Of a stretch of 64,000 bases of DNA, positions 17,433 to 25,435 are shown piece after piece. The notes beneath the pieces were generated by a model, which had not been told where the DNA came from, did not search any database, and saw only the letters and a list, made by a program, of their open reading frames with translations. The first letter of the stretch is position 1. Each line of letters starts with the position of its first letter. Source of the stretch: Oceanitalea sp047302425 (GTDB taxonomy: Bacteria; Actinomycetota; Actinomycetes; Actinomycetales; Actinomycetaceae); contig NZ_CP154855.1 of the NCBI RefSeq assembly GCF_047302425.1, positions 496,001 to 560,000 on the forward strand. The letters are read 5' to 3'. Made by a program: the position numbers and the translations under genes.

Positions 17433-18236
17433 TCAGGCGTGGTGGGTGTCGACGCCGAGGCCCTCGAGCAGCTCGGCACGCAGACGGGCGAGCTCGGCGC
17501 TCGCGCGGTCACGGGGGCGGGCGCCGGGGACGTCGACGACGGCCTGGACGGTGCTCGCCCCGCCCGGGCCGGGGCCGAGGAGGACGACGCGGTCGGCGAG
17601 GTAGAGCGCCTCCTCGACGTCGTGCGTCACGAGGAGCACGGTCGTGGGCTCGGCGGCGTGCAGGTCGAGGAGCAGGTCCTGCATGTTGAGGCGGGTGAGG
17701 GCGTCGAGGGCGCCGAAGGGCTCGTCGAGGAGCAGGACGCCGGGGCGGCGGGCGAGGGCGCGGGCCAGGGAGGCGCGCTGCGCCATCCCGCCCGACACCT
17801 GGCGGGGGCGGTCCTCGGCGCGGTCCCCGAGGCCGACGAGCTCGAGGAGCTCGGCGACCCGCTCCGCCCCGGCGGCGCGGTCGGTGCCGCGGGGCAGGCC
17901 GAGAGCGACGTTCTGGCGCAGGGTCCGCCACGGCAGCAGGCGCGGCTCCTGGAAGGCGAAGGCGCAGCGCGGGTCCGCCCCGCTGACCGCGGTGCCGGCG
18001 ATGGTGATCCGGCCGCCGGTGGGGGAGTCGAGCCCGCACACCTGGCGTAGGAGCGTGGACTTCCCGCAGCCGGAGGCGCCGAGCAGCGCGACGATCTCCC
18101 CGGCGCGGACGGACAGGTCGATCCCGGTGAGCACCGTGCGGGGCGCCTGGCCCGGCCGCCGCGGCGCGAAGGTCCGGGTGACGCCCGACAGCTCGACGGC
18201 GTGGGCGGGGTGCTCGCGGACGGCGGTGATGGTCAT
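17433..18236 (-). CDS. ABC transporter ATP-binding protein (sulfonate/nitrate/taurine type)
   Basis: The product is 267 residues. Walker A is GASGCGKST, the Q-loop is AFQEPRLLPWRTL, the signature is VSGGMAQRASLARALARRP, and Walker B is VLLLDEPFGALD; the switch His is in LLVTHDVEEAL. The PWRTL after the Q-loop is typical of SsuB/TauB/NrtD. It energises import by the two downstream genes. GAGGAG lies six bases before the ATG. The gene is first in its operon; the 144 bases to the divergent GrpB gene should hold its promoter, but I see no clear regulator site. Confidence 0.9.
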   Translation of the reverse strand: MTITAVREHPAHAVELSGVTRTFAPRRPGQAPRTVLTGIDLSVRAGEIVALLGASGCGKSTLLRQVCGLDSPTGGRITIAGTAVSGADPRCAFAFQEPRLLPWRTLRQNVALGLPRGTDRAAGAERVAELLELVGLGDRAEDRPRQVSGGMAQRASLARALARRPGVLLLDEPFGALDALTRLNMQDLLLDLHAAEPTTVLLVTHDVEEALYLADRVVLLGPGPGGASTVQAVVDVPGARPRDRASAELARLRAELLEGLGVDTHHA

Positions 18237-18368
18237 GGGGGCTCCTCGGGGGTGGTCGGCTCGACGCTAGGAGCGGGCGTCGGGCCCGACAACGGTCCGA
18301 CCGGGACGTCCCACAGTCCGGTATGTCGGACGCCTTCGTCTCACTCCTCGGCCACCACGGGGTACTGC

Positions 18369-18374
18369 CAGGAT
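18369..18374 (+). promoter_or_regulatory. Candidate -10 element (leaderless), grpB-like gene
   Basis: CAGGAT is six bases before the ATG at 18381, with no ribosome binding site. It fits the NANNNT-N6-start pattern shared by several genes here. The first base is not the preferred T. Confidence 0.4.
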
Positions 18375-18380
18375 GAGCGC

Positions 18381-18872
18381 ATGGACGAGGAACGGGCGGT
18401 GACGCTGGTGCCGAGCCGGCACGAGGAGTGGCGCCTGCGCTACGCCGAGCTCGCCCGCCGGCTCTCCGCGCTGCTCCCCGCCGCCCGCCTCGAGCACATC
18501 GGCTCCACGGCGGTGCCGGACCTGCCCGCCAAGGACGTCGTCGACGTGCTCGTCGGCGTGGACACGGCCGACGTCGTGGCGGTGGCCCGCCGGCTGCGGG
18601 CCGAGGGGCTCGACCTCGAGGGCGAGCTCGCCCACCACTGCTGGCTCAGCCTCCCGGACCGGCGCTCGCGGACGTTCGTCGTCCACGTCGTCGAGCACGG
18701 CGGACGGGCGTGGGCCCGGCGCATTGCCTTCCGGGACCTGCTGCGGAGCGACGCGGACGCGCGCGAGCGCTACCTCCGGGTGAAGCGGGCCGCCGCGCGG
18801 GAGGCTGCCGGCTGGGACGACTACACCCGGGCCAAGTCCGAGGTCGTCGCCGAGCTGCTCACGCGGACGTAG
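18381..18872 (+). CDS. GrpB family (UPF0157) nucleotidyltransferase-fold protein
   Basis: The product is 163 residues. The family core LEHIGSTAVPDLPAKDVVDVLVGV carries the GS and paired Asp positions of a minimal nucleotidyltransferase fold. FVVHVVEHGGRAWARRIAFRDLLRSD and the C-terminal YTRAKSEVVAELL helix follow. A GrpB-type domain is also found fused to dephospho-CoA kinase in some actinobacteria; the function of the stand-alone form is not established. Its 3' end overlaps the convergent DinB-like gene by 14 bases. Confidence 0.85.
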   Translation: MDEERAVTLVPSRHEEWRLRYAELARRLSALLPAARLEHIGSTAVPDLPAKDVVDVLVGVDTADVVAVARRLRAEGLDLEGELAHHCWLSLPDRRSRTFVVHVVEHGGRAWARRIAFRDLLRSDADARERYLRVKRAAAREAAGWDDYTRAKSEVVAELLTRT

Positions 18873-19632
18873 TCAGGGCATCGAGGTCGCGCACAGCGTA
18901 GCGGTGGTGCTCCCACTCCTCCTCGAGGATCGTCCGCAGGCAGGAGAGCACGGTCTCCTCGTACTGGGGCGCGTGCGGGTTGCGGCGCGGCGCGGCCAGC
19001 TCCTCCGCCGTCACGTCGTTCAGGTACGCACGTACCAGAGCCTGCCGGTCGGCTCGTGCAGCCAGGACCTCCTCGAACGTCGGGGTGCCCGACGAGAACT
19101 CCGAACCGTCGAAGGCGGCGGTGCCGCCGTCGTCGTCGTTCGGCAGCCCGACGGAGTGGAAGGGGTGCTCGCGCTCGAGGACCGCTCGGCCGAGCCAGGT
19201 GTCGGTGGCCATGACGAGGTGGCGAAGGGTCTGCGCGAAGGACCACTCGCCGTCGACCGACCGGTCCACCGTGCCGGCGGGCATCGCGACGGCGCGCGCG
19301 ACCGTGGCCGCCCACGTCTCCTCGAGCGCCGCCCACGCGCGGCGCAGGCCCTCCGGGTCCGCGGCCCGGCGCCGCTCGCGCCCCGGGAAGCGCCGGTCGA
19401 GCTCGGCGTCGACGAGCGGCACGACGTCGACGCTGTTGACGAGGAAGGTGCCGCCGTCCTCGAGCAGCCAGGGGGAGTCGACCTCCATCCCGGCGACGTC
19501 ACTGCCGCGCACGACGACGCCGCTCAGGTCGCAGCCGACGAACCGCGAGCCGCGCAGGCTGCGGCCGCGAAACGTACGCCCGCTCAGGGGCTCGGGCTCG
19601 TTCCCGTCCACGAGAAGACCTTGGCACGGCAC
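18859..19632 (-). CDS. DinB-like protein with N-terminal pentapeptide-like segment
   Basis: The product is about 257 residues. Residues ~15-60 read like a short pentapeptide run (LSGRTFRGRSLRGSRFVGCDLSGVVV). A DinB-type four-helix bundle follows, with metal-ligand candidates in FAQTLRHLVMATDTWLG and in EEEWEHHRYAVRDL near the end. DinB-fold proteins are often thiol transferases (bacillithiol or mycothiol S-transferases) or damage-induced metalloproteins. Start choice is uncertain: GTG at 19632 fits VPCQGLLVDG, while an upstream GTG at 19677 would overlap the divergent Nudix gene. It is convergent with grpB. Confidence 0.72.
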   Translation of the reverse strand: MPCQGLLVDGNEPEPLSGRTFRGRSLRGSRFVGCDLSGVVVRGSDVAGMEVDSPWLLEDGGTFLVNSVDVVPLVDAELDRRFPGRERRRAADPEGLRRAWAALEETWAATVARAVAMPAGTVDRSVDGEWSFAQTLRHLVMATDTWLGRAVLEREHPFHSVGLPNDDDGGTAAFDGSEFSSGTPTFEEVLAARADRQALVRAYLNDVTAEELAAPRRNPHAPQYEETVLSCLRTILEEEWEHHRYAVRDLDALTTSA

Positions 19633-19642
19633 GCCGGCGCCG

Positions 19643-19648
19643 TACAGT
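19643..19648 (+). promoter_or_regulatory. Candidate -10 element (leaderless), Nudix gene
   Basis: TACAGT lies exactly six bases before the GTG at 19655, and no Shine-Dalgarno sequence is present. The element is in the 22-base gap between two divergent genes, so any promoter must be here. Confidence 0.5.
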
Positions 19649-19654
19649 CTCCGG

Positions 19655-20104
19655 GTGCACTTCACCGAGTACGACACCCGCCTCGCCGCCTACGCCGTCC
19701 TCGTCAACGAGGCCGACGAGATCCTGCTGACCTGGTTCAACGGCGGCACCGACGGCGGCCGGCCGGGCTGGTCGCTGCCCGGCGGCGGCGTCGAGTACGC
19801 GGAGGCCGTCGAGGACGCGGTGCTCCGCGAGGTCTACGAGGAGAGCGGCTACGAGATCGAGCTCGGGCCGCTCCTGGCCATCGACCACCACACGGCACCC
19901 GCCAGCGGGCGCTTCCCGCGCCCCTACCGGTCCCAGCGCTTCCTCTTCCGCGCGAGCGTCGTCGGCGGGCAGCTGGGGACCACCGAGGTCGGCGGGACGA
20001 CCGACTTCGCCCGCTGGGTGCCGCTGGCCGACTTCCCGCTCGCCGAGCACACTGCCGACATCGTCGAGCTCGCCGTGCGGCGCCTGGACGAGCTCAGTCG
20101 CTGA
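19655..20104 (+). CDS. Nudix hydrolase
   Basis: The product is 149 residues. The complete Nudix box is present as GGGVEYAEAVEDAVLREVYEESG, matching GX5EX7REUXEEXG, with all metal-binding glutamates. The preceding RPGWSLP strand is also typical. The enzyme should hydrolyse a nucleoside diphosphate linked to X; the substrate is unknown. The frame is open far upstream, but homology begins at VHFTEYDTRLAAYAV. The last 11 bases overlap the convergent permease gene. Confidence 0.9.
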   Translation: MHFTEYDTRLAAYAVLVNEADEILLTWFNGGTDGGRPGWSLPGGGVEYAEAVEDAVLREVYEESGYEIELGPLLAIDHHTAPASGRFPRPYRSQRFLFRASVVGGQLGTTEVGGTTDFARWVPLADFPLAEHTADIVELAVRRLDELSR

Positions 20105-21485
20105 CGGCGCCCGGCTCGAGCGGCGGCCGGCCACGCCGGTAGAAGGCCCAGGTGAGCAGCCACAGGACCAGGCCGATGGCGATGAGGCCACCGGCGATCT
20201 GGTACTCGATGGGGTCCTGCGCCCACGGGCCGACGAGGAAGGCGCAGGTGAGCGCCCCGACGTAGGGCAGCACCCGCGGCGCGCGGAAGTGCTCGCGGTC
20301 CACCGGCCGGCGGCGCAGCACGATCGCCGCGACGTTGACCACCGTGAACACGGCCAGCAGGAGCAGCGCCGTCGTGCCGCCCAGGGCGGTGACGGTCTCG
20401 TCGCCGGCCACCTGCGTCACTCCCCAGATGAGCCCGAAGGCCAGGAGCGTGGTGAAGACGATGGCCGCCCACGGCGAGCGCCGGCCGGGCAGCACCTTCC
20501 CGAGCACGGGAGGGAGCACCTCGTGCTGCGCCATCCCGTAGATGAGCCGGCTGGCCATCATGAGGTTGATGAGCGCGGTGTTGGCGACGGCGAACATCGA
20601 CAGGAAGGGGTAGATCGTGTCGACGGGCAGGTCGGGGGCACCGCGACGGACCACCTCGAGCAGCGGCGTCGTGCTGTCCGCGAGCTCACCGACCGGCACG
20701 ATGGCGACGGCGGTGATCGACACGAGCACGTAGATGAGCGCTGTCAGGCCGAGGCCGGTGAGCATGACCCGCGGGAAGGTGCGCACGGGGTCCTTGGTCT
20801 CCTCGGCCATGTTGACCGAGTCCTCGAAGCCGACCATCGAGAAGAAGGCCAGCGCCGTCGCCGAGGTCAGTGCGAGGAAGACGGTCTTGTCCTCGCTCGT
20901 CTCGAAGACCGCGGCCCGCCCGAAGTCGACGTCGCCCTGGGACATCGCCCACAAGCCGATGGCGATGACGATGAGGAGGCCGGTGAGCTCGACGAGCGTG
21001 AGGACGACGTTGAAGACGAGCGACTCCGTCACCCCGCGCAGGTTGACGAGGGCGAGCAGGGTGATGAAGGCGAGCGCGATCAGGGTGACGCCGCCCTGCC
21101 CCCAGTCGAGCCCGAAGCCGACGATGAAGTTCTCCGCGAGGAACTTCGCGGCCGTCGACGCCGACGTGAGGCCCGAGCTGAGGACGGCGAAGGTGACGAG
21201 GAAAGTGAGGACGTGGATGCCGAAGGCCTTGTGCGTGTACAGGGCGGCGCCCGCCGCCTGCGGGTACTTCGTCACGAGCTCGAGGTAGGAGAAGGCGGTG
21301 ACGGTGGCGACGGCGAAGGCGAGGAGGATGGCGGCCCACCCCGCGCCGCCCACCTCGGCGGCGACCTGACCCGTGAGCGCGTAGACGCCGGTGCCGAGGA
21401 TGTCCCCGACGATGAAGAGGAGGAGCAGCTTGGGGCCGATGGCCCGCTTGAGGTCCGGCTCGCCGCTCGCCGTCGAAGTGCTCAT
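20094..21485 (-). CDS. APC-family amino acid permease
   Basis: The product is 463 residues with about twelve to thirteen membrane helices. The first helix carries LLLFIVGDILGTGVYALTGQV, the broken-helix GxG substrate site of the APC fold. The conserved FFSMVGFEDSVNMAEETKDPVRTFPR loop follows helix 6. The family imports amino acids or exchanges them by cation symport; this branch resembles the cationic amino acid/YfnA-like group, but substrate is not assignable. GGAGGG seven bases before the ATG at 21485 fixes the start; the longer upstream frame is rejected. Confidence 0.9.
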   Translation of the reverse strand: MSTSTASGEPDLKRAIGPKLLLLFIVGDILGTGVYALTGQVAAEVGGAGWAAILLAFAVATVTAFSYLELVTKYPQAAGAALYTHKAFGIHVLTFLVTFAVLSSGLTSASTAAKFLAENFIVGFGLDWGQGGVTLIALAFITLLALVNLRGVTESLVFNVVLTLVELTGLLIVIAIGLWAMSQGDVDFGRAAVFETSEDKTVFLALTSATALAFFSMVGFEDSVNMAEETKDPVRTFPRVMLTGLGLTALIYVLVSITAVAIVPVGELADSTTPLLEVVRRGAPDLPVDTIYPFLSMFAVANTALINLMMASRLIYGMAQHEVLPPVLGKVLPGRRSPWAAIVFTTLLAFGLIWGVTQVAGDETVTALGGTTALLLLAVFTVVNVAAIVLRRRPVDREHFRAPRVLPYVGALTCAFLVGPWAQDPIEYQIAGGLIAIGLVLWLLTWAFYRRGRPPLEPGAVSD

Positions 21486-21666
21486 CCCACGTCCCTCCTG
21501 GACCCGGCGTCCCCGCGGGACGTCTCGTGCCGGAAGGGTCGTCCCAGGGGAACGGGCGCGCAACCGGAGACCTTCCCCCGGTAGGCCCGGCGGTTCTACC
21601 CTTGCCCCGTGGGCCTGTGCCCATCCGGGAGGCCCGCGACCACCTCGAGCGAGAGGGGAAGCGACG

Positions 21667-22929
21667 ATGCGCTCCTCGACTGGCACCATCCATCGGCTCG
21701 GCACCGCTGCCGTCGTCGTCGTTCTCTCCGCCATGGGCCTCGCGGGCGCGGCGCAGGCGAAGGGCGGCGAGGTCGGCGGGTCGGGCCCCGACTACTACCT
21801 CACCAACACGGCGACCGGGGCCGGGGCCACCCGTGTCGGCTACGGCCTGGCGGGTGACCGCGCCTACGTGGGCGACTGGGACGGCGACGGCGTCGACACC
21901 CTGGCCGTCCGGCGCGCCAGCACCTTCTACGTCCGCAACTCCGTGTCCGCCGGCCCGGCGGACCGCGTCTTCGCCTACGGGCGCGCCGACGACGAGGTCT
22001 ACGTCGGTGACTGGGACGGCGACGGCACCGACACCCTGGCCGTGCGCCGGGGCAACATGTACCACGTGAGGAACAGCCTCACGGGTGGTGCCGCCGAGCT
22101 CAGCTTCGCCTACGGCAGCGCCCACGACGTCGTCCTCGTCGGCGACTGGGACGGCGACGGCACGGACTCCCTGGCGGTACGCCGTGGGAGGAGCTACCAC
22201 CTGAGGAACAGCCTGAGCGCGGGTCCCGCGGACCGGGTGGTCGACTACGGCCGGGTCTCCGACCGGGTGCTCGTGGGCGACTGGGACGGCGACGGCGACG
22301 ACACCCTCACGGTGCACCGCGGCAGGACCTACCTGGTGAAGAACGCCCTGACCGGCGGCCCGGCGGACCGGGAGCTGGCCTTCGGCCGGGAGGCCGACGC
22401 CGCCTTCGCGGGGGACTGGGACGGCAACACCATCGACACCCTCGGCGTGCGCCGCGGGGCGTGCACCGACCCGGGGACGACGGAGAACCAGTCCTCGGGC
22501 CGTGACCCCCTGCTCCGGATGAGCACCGTCACCGGGTCCGCGCTCTCGGTGGCGCCCCTCCCGTGCGTGGAACGGGTGGTGCTCGAGTTCCGCGGCTCCG
22601 ACGCGCCGCCCGGGTGGCAGGCGGCCTACGTCGACCTCATCCGCAACGAGGAGTCGGGCCAGTCGGTACAGCCACCCTTCGCCGCGGGTGCCTTCCTCCA
22701 CGTGACGTTCGCGGCCTGGTTCACCGGTGAGCCGGCGGGTAGGCCGCCGTTCATGGGTCCCGACCGGCTGGTCCTGCGGGAGGGGTACGACGCACTGCGG
22801 GACGTCCGGGTGCTCGGTGGCTTCGAGGGCATCAGCGACATCGGCATCGGGCTCGACGAGGTGCGCCCCTACCGGGTGACCTGGCTGCGCGACCCGGTGC
22901 GGCTGGTCGTCGACGTCTACACCGGCTGA
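21667..22929 (+). CDS. Secreted FG-GAP-like repeat protein with C-terminal AMIN-like domain
   Basis: The product is 420 residues. A signal peptide (LGTAAVVVVLSAMGLAGAAQA) ends near residue 33. Five tandem units of exactly 45 residues follow, each with GDWDGDG or GDWDGNT and T-L-x-V-R/H-R. This is a calcium-binding-type DxDGDG loop in a probable beta-propeller. Residues ~295-420 form a second domain (VERVVLEFRG to DPVRLVVDVYTG) like the AMIN-like cell-wall-associated domain. There is no anchor or sortase motif, so it is likely secreted or bound to the wall. AGGGGA six bases upstream supports the ATG. Confidence 0.82.
   Translation: MRSSTGTIHRLGTAAVVVVLSAMGLAGAAQAKGGEVGGSGPDYYLTNTATGAGATRVGYGLAGDRAYVGDWDGDGVDTLAVRRASTFYVRNSVSAGPADRVFAYGRADDEVYVGDWDGDGTDTLAVRRGNMYHVRNSLTGGAAELSFAYGSAHDVVLVGDWDGDGTDSLAVRRGRSYHLRNSLSAGPADRVVDYGRVSDRVLVGDWDGDGDDTLTVHRGRTYLVKNALTGGPADRELAFGREADAAFAGDWDGNTIDTLGVRRGACTDPGTTENQSSGRDPLLRMSTVTGSALSVAPLPCVERVVLEFRGSDAPPGWQAAYVDLIRNEESGQSVQPPFAAGAFLHVTFAAWFTGEPAGRPPFMGPDRLVLREGYDALRDVRVLGGFEGISDIGIGLDEVRPYRVTWLRDPVRLVVDVYTG
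21790..22464 (+). repeat. Five tandem 135-bp units encoding 45-residue GDWDGDG repeats
   Basis: The GDWDGDG codons begin at 21871, 22006, 22141, 22276 and 22411, so the period is exactly 135 bases each time. The last unit has degenerated (GDWDGNTI). Unit edges are approximate. Confidence 0.85.
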
Positions 22930-22934
22930 CACGA

Positions 22935-22967
22935 GCGGGGCGGCGGCCGGTGCGGCCGCCGCCCCGC
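22935..22967. terminator. Bidirectional hairpin terminator
   Basis: Perfect 15-bp arms (22935-22949 and 22953-22967) with a 3-base loop lie between two convergent genes. The stem is entirely G/C and lacks a U tract, as is usual in high-GC actinobacteria. Confidence 0.75.
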
Positions 22968-22973
22968 CGTCCG

Positions 22974-24260
22974 TCAGCGGCGCCGCAGCCGCATCGCCTC
23001 GAGCACGAGGTCGTGGATGTCGGTGTTGTCACGGACGTCGACCATCGCGTCCGCACCCGGCCCCTCGGCGCTCGCCGGGGTGGCCGCACCGGTGTGCCCG
23101 CCCGTCGTCCAGTCGATCGTGAACGTGAGGTCCGTCCCGGCGAGGGTGAAGGGCCCCTCCTCGGCCTGCTCGCCCTCGCCCGACTCGTCCTCGTCGTCGA
23201 CGAGCTCGATCGCCAGCCCACCGGTCTCGTGGTCCCCGACGACGACGATGAGCGTGTTCCCGTGGCGCGCGGCGAAGTCGCGGGCCAGGGCCACGGTCTC
23301 GTCGAGCTCCCGGCCGGCGGCGATCATCTCCGCGGCGTGGCCGTGGTGGGCCATCTCGTCGATGCCCTCCTCCTCGATGACGAGGAAGAAGCCGTCACGG
23401 TCGCGGGAGAGCACCTCGAGGGCCTTGTCCGCCATCGCGGTGAGCGGGACGGCGGGCTCGTAGAGCGGCGCCGCCGGGCCGACGTGCTCGAACATCTCCT
23501 GGTTGGCGAAGAGCCCGAGCAGGCGCCGTCCGTCCGCCGCCGCGAGCTCCTCGGCGTCGGTCACGTACTCGTAGCCCAGCCGCTGGGCCCGGGCGACGAG
23601 GTTGCCGGCCGTCCCCCTGCTTCCCTCGCTCGGGTCGGTCTCCGGGTTGTCCGGCCACGCGCCCTCCGTGCCGGCCGGGTACCACCAGTCCTCACCGCCG
23701 CCGAGGATGACCTCCGGCTTGCTGTTCTCGAGGTACTGGCGCGCGATCTCGCTCTGGTTCGCGCGGTCGGTCACGTGCGAGCCGAAGGACGCCGGCGTCG
23801 CGTCGGTGACCTGGGAGGTCGTGACGAGCCCGGTCGACTTCCCGGCCCGCTCGGCCCGCTCGAGGAGCGTCGGCACCGGGTTGCCGGCGAGGTCGACGGC
23901 GATCGCCCCGTTGTAGCTCCGTACCCCGGTGGCGAAGGCCGTGGCGCCGGCGGCGGAGTCGGTGACGACCTCCTCCGGGTCCGCGGGGTCCGTCTGCGTC
24001 CAGCCCTGGTAGTGCAGCTCGTTCATCGTGAGCTCGCCCTCGCGACCGACCGTCGCGAGGCGCACGGCCTCGCGGTGGGCGATGCCCATGCCGTCCCCGA
24101 CCAGGACGATGACGTTCTGGGCGCGGTCGCGGCCGTGGCCGTGGCCGTGGCCGCCGCCCCTCCGGTCGCCCTCCCCGCCCTGGACGGCGGCACCCGCGCC
24201 ACCCGCCAGGACGAGCGCCAGTGTTGCCCCAAGTACTCGCACAGCACCGTGTCTACGCAC
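22974..24260 (-). CDS. Alkaline phosphatase (PhoA-type), secreted
   Basis: The product is about 428 residues. A signal-like N-terminus (VLGATLALVLAGGAGAAVQ) is followed by a His/Gly-rich stretch (GGGHGHGHGRDR). Metal-site motifs follow in order: NVIVLVGDGMG; the nucleophile Ser in VVTDSAAGATAFATG; EEEGIDEMAHHG; GDHETGG; and WTTGGHTGA. These are the full set of ligands for two Zn2+ and one Mg2+. It removes phosphate from organic monoesters outside the cell. The start is uncertain: the GTG at 24260 has GGGGAG six bases upstream. It converges on the repeat protein, with a shared terminator. Confidence 0.9.
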   Translation of the reverse strand: MRRHGAVRVLGATLALVLAGGAGAAVQGGEGDRRGGGHGHGHGRDRAQNVIVLVGDGMGIAHREAVRLATVGREGELTMNELHYQGWTQTDPADPEEVVTDSAAGATAFATGVRSYNGAIAVDLAGNPVPTLLERAERAGKSTGLVTTSQVTDATPASFGSHVTDRANQSEIARQYLENSKPEVILGGGEDWWYPAGTEGAWPDNPETDPSEGSRGTAGNLVARAQRLGYEYVTDAEELAAADGRRLLGLFANQEMFEHVGPAAPLYEPAVPLTAMADKALEVLSRDRDGFFLVIEEEGIDEMAHHGHAAEMIAAGRELDETVALARDFAARHGNTLIVVVGDHETGGLAIELVDDEDESGEGEQAEEGPFTLAGTDLTFTIDWTTGGHTGAATPASAEGPGADAMVDVRDNTDIHDLVLEAMRLRRR

Positions 24261-24520
24261 TCTCACCACTCCCCGTGACTCTGCGCCGCCCCCGCGGTCA
24301 CGCCCCCTGTGGTCATGACGGGGCTGGCGCCGGACGCGCACACGCTACGCCCGGCGTGGCCACCCGGCCACGGCTGGGAGGAGACGCCGACCTGTCCCTC
24401 CTCCCCGGGGAGGAGGGGACGGGCCGGCCGATCTCGTCGCCGCGGACGATCCCCTCCGGCTCCGCCGCTCCTAGCGTCGAGGGTGTCGCCGGTGCCGCCG
24501 GTGGGAACTGGAGAGATGAC

Positions 24521-25435
24521 ATGATCGAGGTGACCCAGCTGACGAAGCGCTACGGCGCGACGACGGCGGTGGACGACCTGAGCTTCACCGTGCGGCCGGG
24601 CACGGTGACCGGCTTCCTCGGCCCGAACGGTGCCGGGAAGTCCACGACGATCCGCATGGTCGTCGGCCTGGAGGCACCGACGTCGGGCTCCGCCACGGTG
24701 AACGGGCAGCGCTACGCGCAGCTGCGCGCGCCGCTGCAGGAGGTGGGCACGATGCTCGACGGACGCAACGCCCACCCGGGCCGGACGGCGCTCGGGCACC
24801 TGACCGGCCTGGCCCGTACCCACGGGATCGGCCGGGCGCGCGTGGACCAGGTCATCGGGCTCGCGGGCCTCGAGTCCGTCGCCCGGCGCCGGGTCGGCAC
24901 CTTCTCGCTCGGCATGGGCCAGCGGCTCGGCATCGCCGCCGCCCTGCTCGGCGACCCCGCCACCCTCATCCTCGACGAGCCGGTCAACGGGCTCGACCCG
25001 GACGGTGTGCTGTGGATCCGCCACCTCCTGCGCGCTCTCGCGGCCGAGGGGCGCACCGTGCTCCTGTCCTCCCACCTCATGAGCGAGCTGGCGGAGACCG
25101 CCAGCCGCGTCGTCGTCATCGGCCAGGGCCGGCTGCTGGCGGACGAGGACATCGACACCCTCGTCGCCGCCACGGCACGGGCCGGGGTGGTGCGGGTGCG
25201 CGCGACCGACGCGTCGGCGCTGGCGCACGCGCTCGAACGCCGCGGGGCGTCGGTGACCCTCGAGGAGGGCAGGGTGCTCGAGGTGGCCGGCAGCGACGCG
25301 GGCGCCGTCGGTGCGCTCGCGGCCGGCCTCGGGATCACGCTGCTCGAGCTGTCCACCGTGTCCGGCACGCTCGAGGACGCCTACCTGGGCCTCACGGCCG
25401 GTGCGGTGCAGTACCGCGGGGAGGTGGCCCGATGA
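24521..25435 (+). CDS. ABC-2 type exporter ATP-binding protein
   Basis: The product is 304 residues. Walker A is GPNGAGKST, the signature is FSLGMGQRLGIAAALLG, Walker B is LILDEPVNGLDPDG, and the switch His is in LLSSHLMSELAE. The ~90-residue C-terminal tail is as in drug, bacitracin or lantibiotic self-protection exporters. It should power the two downstream permeases; the ATGA overlap with the first of them implies coupling. GGAGAG precedes the ATG. It heads a run of five genes in the same direction ending in a two-component system, which may control it. Confidence 0.9.
   Translation: MIEVTQLTKRYGATTAVDDLSFTVRPGTVTGFLGPNGAGKSTTIRMVVGLEAPTSGSATVNGQRYAQLRAPLQEVGTMLDGRNAHPGRTALGHLTGLARTHGIGRARVDQVIGLAGLESVARRRVGTFSLGMGQRLGIAAALLGDPATLILDEPVNGLDPDGVLWIRHLLRALAAEGRTVLLSSHLMSELAETASRVVVIGQGRLLADEDIDTLVAATARAGVVRVRATDASALAHALERRGASVTLEEGRVLEVAGSDAGAVGALAAGLGITLLELSTVSGTLEDAYLGLTAGAVQYRGEVAR

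Noticed and set aside
24261..24520. Possible small gene between the alkaline phosphatase and ABC exporter genes
   Set aside because: The frames here have no ribosome binding site, no recognisable domain and strong compositional bias; the region is more likely two divergent promoters.
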